From Ptiloglossa arizonensis (lineage: Eukaryota > Arthropoda > Insecta > Hymenoptera > Colletidae), in the NCBI RefSeq assembly GCF_051014685.1, contig NW_027478906.1, positions 310,001-374,000 on the forward strand: 64,000 nt of DNA, written 5' to 3'. The notes under the pieces are model-generated. The model had not been told where the DNA came from, made no database searches, and saw only the letters and a program-made list of their open reading frames with translations. A program made the position numbers and the translations under genes. Below are positions 1-9,400 of the stretch, one piece after another. Within the stretch, counting starts at the first letter, position 1. Every line of letters begins with the position of its first letter.

Positions 1-33
1 CGCGAGATATGGCAGTTTGAAGGTAAGAAACGC

Positions 34-46
34 TTGAGAAACTCAA
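34..46. repeat. Short inverted repeat TTGAG-AAA-CTCAA (one example)
   Basis: This hairpin-capable stem of 5 bp with a 3-base loop occurs in most monomers. It is weakened in the GAGAGACTC, GAATCTC and TTTAGAAACTC variants. It overlaps AGAAACTC (37-44), which is the exact reverse complement of GAGTTTCT at 125-132 of the same monomer. Confidence 0.6.
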
Positions 47-157
47 AATTTTCGCAGTTCTGATGCTCGAAACGAATGACTAGAACGGCCTAGGGGAAAA
101 CTACACCTACCGTTGTAATCGGGCGAGTTTCTACTTTCAGATGCAACAGAAATTTTG

Positions 158-173
158 CGGATTGATCAATCCG
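158..173. repeat. 16-bp perfect palindrome CGGATTGATCAATCCG (one example)
   Basis: The sequence equals its own reverse complement. It recurs in all monomers carrying ATTGATCAAT, which predominate at 1-15 kb and 39-58 kb. Monomers with ATTGGTCAAT, ATCGGTCAAT or ATTGATGAAT have it broken by one or more changes. It could extrude a cruciform or bind a symmetric dimer. No evidence for either can be read from the sequence. Confidence 0.8.
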
Positions 174-315
174 TTCGCGAGATATGGCAGTTTGGAGATA
201 AGAAACGCTTGAGAAACTCAAAATTTTCGCAGTTCTGACGCTCGAAACGAGTAACTAGAACGGCCTAGGGGAGAAGTACGCATACCGTTGTAATCGGGCG
301 AGTTTCTACTTTCAG

Positions 316-372
316 ATGCAACAGAAATTTTGCGGATTGATCAATCCGTTCGCGAGATATGGCAGTTTGGAG
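316..372 (+). other. Exon-like 57-bp segment between splice-like signals (one example)
   Basis: A pyrimidine-rich stretch ending TTTCAG lies directly before ATGCAACAG. Then 57 bp (19 codons without a stop: MQQKFCGLINPFARYGSLE) end at GAG followed by GTAAGA. The remaining 118 bp of each repeat would form the intron. This fits general eukaryotic splice consensus. Against real coding use: the donor GT is often AT (GAGATAAG), the acceptor varies (TTTCCG, TTTCAC, TTTCAA), some copies have TAG (ATGCAATAG), and most substitutions in the frame change the amino acid. I take it as probably coincidental. Confidence 0.25.
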
Positions 373-525
373 GTAAGAAACGCTTGAGAAACTCAAAATT
401 TTCGCAGTTCTGATGCTCGGAACGAATAACTCGAACGGCCTAGGGGAAAAGTGCGCATACCGTTGTAATCGGGCGAGTTTCTACTTTCAGATGCAACCGA
501 AATTTTGCGGATTGATCAATCCGTT
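351..525 (+). repeat. Representative satellite monomer (175 bp)
   Basis: This copy is close to the consensus and serves as the reference for monomer positions, counted from CGCGAGATAT. Landmarks are: donor-like GAGGTAAG at 20-27; short inverted repeat TTGAG-AAA-CTCAA at 34-46; AAAATTTT at 46-53; GGCCTAGGGG at about 88-95, the site of all five single-base deletions; CENP-B-box-like TACCGTTGTAATCGGGC at 108-124; pyrimidine-rich TTTCTACTTTCAG at 128-140; ATGCAACAG from 141 (ATGCAACCG in this copy); and palindrome CGGATTGATCAATCCG at 158-173. The consensus has 32 C, 45 G and 13 CpG. Frequent variable sites are 20-23 (GAGGT, GAGAT, GATGT, GAAGT), 64 (TGAT or TGAC), 73-83, 93-108, and 161-170 (ATTGATCAAT, ATTGGTCAAT, ATCGGTCAAT). 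Confidence 0.95.
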
Positions 526-1507
526 CGCGAGATATGGCAGTTTGGAGGTAAGAAACGCTTGAGAAACTCAAAATTTTCGCAGTTCTGATGCTCGAAACGA
601 ATAACTGGAACGGCCTATGGGAAAACTACACATACCGTTGTAATAGAGCGAGTCTCTACTTTCAGATGCAACAGAAATTTTGCGGATTGGTCCATCCGTT
701 CGCGAGATATGGCAGTTTGGAGGTAAGAAACGCTTGAGAGACTCAAAATTTTCGCAGTTCTGATGCTCGAAACGAATGACTAGAACGGCCTAGGGGAAAA
801 CTACACCTACCGTTGTAATCGGGCGAGTTTCTACTTTCAGATGCAACAGAAATTTTGCGGATTGATCAATCCGTTCGCGAGATATGGCAGTTTGGAGATA
901 AGAAACGCTTGAGAAACTCAAAATTTTCGCAGTTCTGACGCTCGAAACGAGTAACTAGAACGGCCTAGGGGAGAAGTACGCATACCGTTGTAATCGGGCG
1001 AGTTTCTACTTTCAGATGCAACAGAAATTTTGCGGATTGATCAATCCGTTCGCGAGATATGGCAGTTTGGAGGTAAGAAACGCTTGAGAAACTCAAAATT
1101 TTCGCAGTTCTGATGCTCGGAACGAATAACTCGAACGGCCTAGGGGAAAAGTGCGCATACCGTTGTAATCGGGCGAGTTTCTACTTTCAGATGCAACAGA
1201 AATTTTGCGGATTGATCAATCCGTTCGCAAGATATGGCAGTTTGGAGGTAAGAAACGCTTGAGAAACTCAAAATTTTCGCAGTTCTGATGCTCGAAACGA
1301 ATAACTGGAACGGCCTATGGGAAAACTACACATACCGTTGTAATCGGGCGAGTCTCTACTTTCAGATGCAATAGAAATTTTGCGGATTGGTCAATCCGTT
1401 CGCGAGATATGGCAGTTTGGAGGTAAGAAACGCTTGAGAAACTCAAAATTTGCGCAGTTCTGATGCTCGAAACGAATAACTAGAACGGCCTAGGGGAAAA
1501 GTGCGCA

Positions 1508-1524
1508 TATCGTTGTAATCGGGC
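1508..1524 (+). other. CENP-B-box-like sequence (best-matching variant shown)
   Basis: Each monomer has CGTTGTAATCGGG at positions 111-123. Against the mammalian CENP-B box pattern nTTCGnnnnAnnCGGGn, the common form (TACCGTTGTAATCGGGC, for example 108-124) matches 7 of 9 essential bases. The CATATCG variant shown here matches 8 of 9. A 7-of-9 match somewhere in 175 bp on either strand is not rare by chance (roughly 0.4 expected), while 8 of 9 is (roughly 0.04). Whether a CENP-B-like protein exists in this organism is unknown. Confidence 0.35.
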
Positions 1525-2435
1525 GAGTTTCTACTTTCAGATGCAACAGAAATTTTGCGGATCGGTCAATCCGTTCGCGAGATATGGCAGTTTGGATGTA
1601 AGAAACGCTTGAGAAACTCAAAATTTTCGCAGTTCTGATGCTCGAAACGAATAACTGGAACGGCCTAGGGGAAAACTACACATACCGTTGTAATCGGGCG
1701 AGTTTCTACTTTCAGATGCAACAGAAATTTTGCGGATTGGTCAATCCGTTCGCGAGATATGGCAGTTTGGAGGTAAGAAACGCTTGAGAAACTCAAAATT
1801 TTCGCAGTTATGATGCTCGAAACGAATAACTAGAACGGCCTAGGGGAAAACTACACCCACCGTTGTAATCGGGCGAGTTTCTACTTTCCGATGCAACAGA
1901 AATTTTGCGGATTGATCAATCCGTTCGCGAGATATGGCAGATTGGAGATAAGAAACGCTTGAGAAACTCAAAATTTTCGCAGTTCTGATGCTCGAAACCA
2001 GTAACTAGAAAGGCCTTGGGGAAACGTACGCATACCGTTGCAATCGGGCGAGTTTCTACTTTCAGATGCAGCAGAAATTTTGCGGATTGGTCGATCCGTT
2101 CGCGAGATATGGCAGTTTGGATGTAAGAAACGCTTGAGAAACTCAAAATTTTCGCAGTTCTGATGCTCGGAACGAATGACTAGAACTGCCTCGGGGAGAA
2201 GTACGCATACCGTTGTAATCGGGCGAGTTTCTACTTTCAGATGCAACAGAAATTTTGCGGATTAATCAATCCGTTTGCGAGATATGGCAGTTTGGAGATA
2301 AGAAACGCTTGAGAAACTCAAAATTTTCGCAGTTCTGATGCTCGAAACGAATAACTAGAACGGCCTAGGGGAAAAGTACGCATACCGATGTAATCGGGCG
2401 AGTTTCTACTTTCAGATGCAACAGAAATTTTGCGG

Positions 2436-2785
2436 ATTGGTCGATCCGTTCGCGAGATATGGCAGTTTGGAAGTAAGAAACGCTTGAGAAACTCAAAATT
2501 TTCGCAGTTCTGATGCTCGAAACGAATGACTAGAACGGCCTAGGGGAGAAGTACGCCAACCGTTGTAATCGGGCGAGTTTCTACTTTCAGATGCAACAGA
2601 AATTTTGCGGATTGGTCGATCCGTTCGCGAGATATGGCAGTTTGGAAGTAAGAAACGCTTGAGAAACTCAAAATTTTCGCAGTTCTGATGCTCGAAACGA
2701 ATGACTAGAACGGCCTAGGGGAGAAGTACGCCAACCGTTGTAATCGGGCGAGTTTCTACTTTCAGATGCAACAGAAATTTTGCGG
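2436..2785 (+). repeat. Single-monomer tandem duplication
   Basis: Two adjacent monomers starting ATTGGTCGAT (2,436 and 2,611) look identical. They share GGAAGTAAG, the ATGACTAG variant and the rare GTACGCCAAC. The corresponding place in the second 30-mer copy (7,686-7,860) has one such monomer followed by a different type. A one-monomer unequal exchange at this point explains it. It is among the few places in the window where direct neighbours are the same variant. Confidence 0.85.
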
Positions 2786-5445
2786 ATTGATCAATCCGTT
2801 CGCGAGATATGGCAGTTTGGAGATAAGAAACGCTTGAGAAACTCAAAATTTTCGCAGTTCTGACGCTCGAAACGAGTAACTAGAACGGCCTAGGGGAGAA
2901 GTACGCATACCGTTGTAATCGGGCGAGTTTCTACTTTCAGATGCAACAGAAATTTTGCGGATTGATCAATCCGTTCGCGAGATATGGCAGTTTGGAGGTA
3001 AGAAACGCTTGAGAAACTCAAAATTTTCGCAGTTCTGATGCTCGGAACGAATAACTCGAACGGCCTAGGGGAAAAGTGCGCATACCGTTGTAATCGGGCG
3101 AGTTTCTACTTTCAGATGCAACAGAAATTTTGCGGATTGATCAATCCGTTCGCAAGATATGGCAGTTTGTAGGTAAGAAACGCTTGAGAAACTCAAAATT
3201 TTCGCAGTTCTGATGCTCGAAACGAATAACTGGAACGGCCTATGGGAAAACTACACATACCGTTGTAATCGGGCGAGTCTCTACATTCAGATGCAACAGA
3301 AATTTTGCGGATTGGTCAATCCGTTCGCGAGATATGGCAGTTTGGAGGTAAGAAACGCTTGAGAAACTCAAAATTTGCGCAGTTCTGATGCTCGAAACGA
3401 ATAACTAGAACGGCCTAGGGGAAAAGTGCGCATATCGTTGTAATCGGGCGAGTTTCTACTTTCAGATGCAACAGAAATTTTGCGGATCGGTCAATCCGTT
3501 CGCGAGATATGGCAGTTTGCAGGTAAGAAACGCTTGAGAAACTCACAATTCTCGCAGTTCTGATGCTCGACACAAATAACTAGAACGGCCTAGGGGAAAA
3601 GTGCCCATACCGTTGTAACCGTGCGAGTTTCTACTTTCAGCTGCAACAGAAATTTTGCGGATTGATCAATCCGTTCGCGAGATATGGCAGTTTGGAGGTA
3701 AGAAACGCTTGAGAAACTCAAAATTTTCGCAGTTCTGATGCTCGAAACGAATAACTGGAACGGCCTATGGGAAAACTATACATACCGTTGTAATCGGGCG
3801 AGTCTCTACTTTCAGATGCAACAGAAATTTTGCGGATTGGTCAATCCGTTCGCGAGATATGGCAGTTTGAAGGTAAGAAACGCTTGAGAAACTCAAAATT
3901 TTCGCAGTTCTGATGCTCGAAACGAATGACTAGAACGGCCTAGGGGAAAACTACACCTACCGTTGTAATCGGGCGAGTTTCTACTTTCAGATGCAACAGA
4001 AATTTTGCGGATTGATCAATCCGTTCGCGAGATATGGCAGTTTGGAGGTAAGAAACGCTTGAGAAACTCAAAATTTTCGCAGTTCTGATGCTCGAAACGA
4101 ATGACTAGAACGGCCTAGGGGAGAAGTACGCCAACCGTTGTAATCGGGCGAGTTTCTACTTTCAGATGCAACAGAAATTTTGCGGATTGATCAATCCGTT
4201 CGCGAGATATGGCAGTTTGGAGATAAGAAACGCTTGAGAAACTCAAAATTTTCGCAGTTCTGACGCTCGAAACGAGTAACTAGAACGGCCTAGGGGAGAA
4301 GTACGCATACCGTTGTAATCGGGCGAGTTTCTACTTTCAGATGCAACAGAAATTTTGCGGATTGATCAATCCGTTCGCGAGATATGGCAGTTTGGAGGTA
4401 AGAAACGCTTGAGAAACTCAAAATTTTCGCAGTTCTGATGCTCGGAACGAATAACTCGAACGGCCTAGGGGAAAAGTGCGCATACCGTTGTAATCGGGCG
4501 AGTTTCTACTTTCAGATGCAACAGAAATTTTGCGGATTGATCAATCCGTTCGCAAGATATGGCAGTTTGTAGGTAAGAAACGCTTGAGAAACTCAAAATT
4601 TTCGCAGTTCTGATGCTCGAAACGAATAACTGGAACGGCCTATGGGAAAACTACACATACCGTTGTAATCGGGCGAGTCTCTACATTCAGATGCAACAGA
4701 AATTTTGCGGATTGGTCAATCCGTTCGCGAGATATGGCAGTTTGGAGGTAAGAAACGCTTGAGAAACTCAAAATTTGCGCAGTTCTGATGCTCGAAACGA
4801 ATAACTAGAACGGCCTAGGGGAAAAGTGCGCATATCGTTGTAATCGGGCGAGTTTCTACTTTCAGATGCAACAGAAATTTTGCGGATCGGTCAATCCGTT
4901 CGCGAGATATGGCAGTTTGCAGGTAAGAAACGCTTGAGAAACTCACAATTCTCGCAGTTCTGATGCTCGACACAAATAACTAGAACGGCCTAGGGGAAAA
5001 GTGCCCATACCGTTGTAACCGTGCGAGTTTCTACTTTCAGCTGCAACAGAAATTTTGCGGATTGATCAATCCGTTCGCGAGATATGGCAGTTTGGAGGTA
5101 AGAAACGCTTGAGAAACTCAAAATTTTCGCAGTTCTGATGCTCGAAACGAATAACTGGAACGGCCTATGGGAAAACTATACATACCGTTGTAATCGGGCG
5201 AGTCTCTACTTTCAGATGCAACAGAAATTTTGCGGATTGGTCAATCCGTTCGCGAGATATGGCAGTTTGAAGGTAAGAAACGCTTGAGAAACTCAAAATT
5301 TTCGCAGTTCTGATGCTCGAAACGAATGACTAGAACGGCCTAGGGGAAAACTACACCTACCGTTGTAATCGGGCGAGTTTCTACTTTCAGATGCAACAGA
5401 AATTTTGCGGATTGATCAATCCGTTCGCGAGATATGGCAGTTTGG
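2645..5445 (+). repeat. 8-monomer tandem duplication (1,400 bp, two copies)
   Basis: Rare variants repeat at 1,400 bp: CGCAAGATATGGCAGTTTGT (3,151 and 4,551), CTACATTCAG (3,281 and 4,681), GTAACCGTGCG (near 3,615 and 5,015), GAAAACTATA (3,771 and 5,171) and the GTTTGAAGGTAAG monomer (3,851 and 5,251). The second copy runs directly into the second copy of the 30-mer. The 30-mer length therefore includes this duplication: without it the unit would be 22 monomers. Confidence 0.87.
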
Positions 5446-7860
5446 AGATAAGAAACGCTTGAGAAACTCAAAATTTTCGCAGTTCTGACGCTCGAAACGA
5501 GTAACTAGAACGGCCTAGGGGAGAAGTACGCATACCGTTGTAATCGGGCGAGTTTCTACTTTCAGATGCAACAGAAATTTTGCGGATTGATCAATCCGTT
5601 CGCGAGATATGGCAGTTTGGAGGTAAGAAACGCTTGAGAAACTCAAAATTTTCGCAGTTCTGATGCTCGGAACGAATAACTCGAACGGCCTAGGGGAAAA
5701 GTGCGCATACCGTTGTAATCGGGCGAGTTTCTACTTTCAGATGCAACCGAAATTTTGCGGATTGATCAATCCGTTCGCGAGATATGGCAGTTTGGAGGTA
5801 AGAAACGCTTGAGAAACTCAAAATTTTCGCAGTTCTGATGCTCGAAACGAATAACTGGAACGGCCTATGGGAAAACTACACATACCGTTGTAATAGGGCG
5901 AGTCTCTACTTTCAGATGCAACAGAAATTTTGCGGATTGGTCCATCCGTTCGCGAGATATGGCAGTTTGGAGGTAAGAAACGCTTGAGAGACTCAAAATT
6001 TTCGCAGTTCTGATGCTCGAAACGAATGACTAGAACGGCCTAGGGGAAAACTACACCTACCGTTGTAATCGGGCGAGTTTCTACTTTCAGATGCAACAGA
6101 AATTTTGCGGATTGATCAATCCGTTCGCGAGATATGGCAGTTTGGAGATAAGAAACGCTTGAGAAACTCAAAATTTTCGCAGTTCTGACGCTCGAAACGA
6201 GTAACTAGAACGGCCTAGGGGAGAAGTACGCATACCGTTGTAATCGGGCGAGTTTCTACTTTCAGATGCAACAGAAATTTTGCGGATTGATCAATCCGTT
6301 CGCGAGATATGGCAGTTTGGAGGTAAGAAACGCTTGAGAAACTCAAAATTTTCGCAGTTCTGATGCTCGGAACGAATAACTCGAACGGCCTAGGGGAAAA
6401 GTGCGCATACCGTTGTAATCGGGCGAGTTTCTACTTTCAGATGCAACAGAAATTTTGCGGATTGATCAATCCGTTCGCAAGATATGGCAGTTTGGAGGTA
6501 AGAAACGCTTGAGAAACTCAAAATTTTCGCAGTTCTGATGCTCGAAACGAATAACTGGAACGGCCTATGGGAAAACTACACATACCGTTGTAATCGGGCG
6601 AGTCTCTACTTTCAGATGCAATAGAAATTTTGCGGATTGGTCAATCCGTTCGCGAGATATGGCAGTTTGGAGGTAAGAAACGCTTGAGAAACTCAAAATT
6701 TGCGCAGTTCTGATGCTCGAAACGAATAACTAGAACGGCCTAGGGGAAAAGTGCGCATATCGTTGTAATCGGGCGAGTTTCTACTTTCAGATGCAACAGA
6801 AATTTTGCGGATCGGTCAATCCGTTCGCGAGATATGGCAGTTTGGATGTAAGAAACGCTTGAGAAACTCAAAATTTTCGCAGTTCTGATGCTCGAAACGA
6901 ATAACTGGAACGGCCTAGGGGAAAACTACACATACCGTTGTAATCGGGCGAGTTTCTACTTTCAGATGCAACAGAAATTTTGCGGATTGGTCAATCCGTT
7001 CGCGAGATATGGCAGTTTGGAGGTAAGAAACGCTTGAGAAACTCAAAATTTTCGCAGTTATGATGCTCGAAACGAATAACTAGAACGGCCTAGGGGAAAA
7101 CTACACCCACCGTTGTAATCGGGCGAGTTTCTACTTTCCGATGCAACAGAAATTTTGCGGATTGATCAATCCGTTCGCGAGATATGGCAGATTGGAGATA
7201 AGAAACGCTTGAGAAACTCAAAATTTTCGCAGTTCTGATGCTCGAAACCAGTAACTAGAAAGGCCTTGGGGAAACGTACGCATACCGTTGCAATCGGGCG
7301 AGTTTCTACTTTCAGATGCAGCAGAAATTTTGCGGATTGGTCGATCCGTTCGCGAGATATGGCAGTTTGGATGTAAGAAACGCTTGAGAAACTCAAAATT
7401 TTCGCAGTTCTGATGCTCGGAACGAATGACTAGAACTGCCTCGGGGAGAAGTACGCATACCGTTGTAATCGGGCGAGTTTCTACTTTCAGATGCAACAGA
7501 AATTTTGCGGATTAATCAATCCGTTTGCGAGATATGGCAGTTTGGAGATAAGAAACGCTTGAGAAACTCAAAATTTTCGCAGTTCTGATGCTCGAAACGA
7601 ATAACTAGAACGGCCTAGGGGAAAAGTACGCATACCGATGTAATCGGGCGAGTTTCTACTTTCAGATGCAACAGAAATTTTGCGGATTGGTCGATCCGTT
7701 CGCGAGATATGGCAGTTTGGAAGTAAGAAACGCTTGAGAAACTCAAAATTTTCGCAGTTCTGATGCTCGAAACGAATGACTAGAACGGCCTAGGGGAGAA
7801 GTACGCCAACCGTTGTAATCGGGCGAGTTTCTACTTTCAGATGCAACAGAAATTTTGCGG
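5251..7860 (+). repeat. 30-monomer higher-order repeat, partial copy 2
   Basis: This segment is almost identical to 1-2,610. The match stops at 7,861, where this copy continues with ATTGATCAAT and copy 1 has ATTGGTCGAT from 2,611. From about 7,530 the sequence also belongs to a different long-range module that recurs near 38.3 kb. The end of the 30-mer homology is therefore a junction between two repeat families, within one or two monomers. Confidence 0.86.
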
Positions 7861-9400
7861 ATTGATCAATCCGTTCGCGAGATATGGCAGTTTGGAGGTA
7901 AGAAACGCTTGAGAAACTCAAAATTTGCGCAGTTCTGATGCTCGAAACGAATAACTAGAGCGGCCTAGGGGAAAAGTGCGCATATCGTTGTAATCGGGCG
8001 AGTTTCTACTTTCAGATGCAACAGAAATTTTGCGGATCGGTCAATCCGTTCGCGAGATATGGCAGTTTGGAGGTAAGAAACGCTTGAGAAACTCACAATT
8101 CTCGCAGTTCTGATGCTCGACACAAATAACTAGAACGGCCTAGGGGAAAAGTGCCCATACCGTTGTAACCGGGCGAGTTTCTACTTTCAGCTGCAACAGA
8201 AATTTTGCGGATTGATCAATCCGTTCGCGAGATATGGCAGTTTGGAGGTAAGAAACGCTTGAGAAACTCAAAATTTTCGCAGTTCTGATGCTCGAAACGA
8301 ATAACTGGAACGGCCTATGGGAAAACTACACATACCGTTGTAATCGGGCGAGTCTCTACTTTCAGATGCAACAGAAATTTTGCGGATTGGTCAATCCGTT
8401 CGCGAGATATGGCAGTTTGAAGGTAAGAAACGCTTGAGAAACTCAAAATTTTCGCAGTTCTGATGCTCGAAACGAATGACTAGAACGGCCTAGGGGAAAA
8501 CTACACCTACCGTTGTAATCGGGCGAGTTTCTACTTTCAGATGCAACAGAAATTTTGCGGATTGATCAATCCGTTCGCGAGATATGGCAGTTTGGAGATA
8601 AGAAACGCTTGAGAAACTCAAAATTTTCGCAGTTCTGACGCTCGAAACGAGTAACTAGAACGGCCTAGGGGAGAAGTACGCATACCGTTGTAATCGGGCG
8701 AGTTTCTACTTTCAGATGCAACAGAAATTTTGCGGATTGATCAATCCGTTCGCGAGATATGGCAGTTTGGAGGTAAGAAACGCTTGAGAAACTCAAAATT
8801 TTCGCAGTTCTGATGCTCGGAACGAATAACTCGAACGGCCTAGGGGAAAAGTGCGCATACCGTTGTAATCGGGCGAGTTTCTACTTTCAGATGCAACAGA
8901 AATTTTGCGGATTGATCAATCCGTTCGCGAGATATGGCAGTTTGGAGGTAAGAAACGCTTGAGAAACTCAAAATTTTCGCATTTCTGATGCTCGAAACGA
9001 ATAACTGGAACGGCCTATGGGAAAACTACACATACCGTTGTAATCGGGCGAGTCTCTACTTTCAGATGCAACAGAAATTTTGCGGATTGGTCCATCCGTT
9101 CGCGAGATATGGCAGTTTGGAGGTAAGAAACGCTTGAGAGACTCAAAATTTTCGCAGTTCTGATGCTCGAAACGAATGACTAGAACGGCCTAGGGGAAAA
9201 CTACACCTACCGTTGTAATCGGGCGAGTTTCTACTTTCAGATGCAACAGAAATTTTGCGGATTGATCTATCCGTTCGCGAGATATAGCAGTTTGGAGATA
9301 AGAAACGCTTGAGAAACTCAAAATTTTCGCAGTTCTGACGCTCGAAACGAGTAACTAGAACGGCCTAGGGGAGAACTACGCATACCGTTGTAATCGGGCG
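7530..9400 (+). repeat. Module shared with 38,330-40,200
   Basis: This block of about 1.9 kb matches 38.3-40.2 kb at an offset of 30,799 bp, which is 176 monomers minus the 1-bp deletion at 9,895. Shared markers in the same order are GTACGCATACCGATG (7,626), AACTAGAGCGGCC (near 7,964), GACACAAATAAC with GTGCCCATACC (8,120-8,160), CAGCTGCAAC (near 8,189), the CCTATGGG/GTCTCTAC monomer (8,315-8,360), GTTTGAAGGTAAG (8,415) and the TGACGCTCG monomers. Its first 0.8 kb recurs as a sub-block near 28.8, 31.6, 32.3 and 34.75 kb. Differences include ATTTCTGATG at 8,981 and ATTGATCTAT at 9,261. Confidence 0.82.

Larger units (their letters stand above)
1..5250 (+). repeat. 30-monomer higher-order repeat, copy 1 (5,250 bp)
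   Basis: Base 1 corresponds to base 5,251, exactly 30 monomers away. Shared rare variants at this offset include ATGCAACCGA (491 and 5,741), CGCAAGATAT (1,226 and 6,476), ATGCAATAG (near 1,366 and 6,616) and TCGATCC near 2,091 and 7,341. Over about 2.6 kb I found one difference by eye (647 A, 5,897 G). The copies separate after 2,610 and 7,860. The unit contains the nested 8-mer duplication at about 2,645-5,445. Since copy 1 begins at the window edge, the true unit start is unknown. Near identity points to a very recent duplication or conversion, unless it is an assembly error. Confidence 0.88.
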
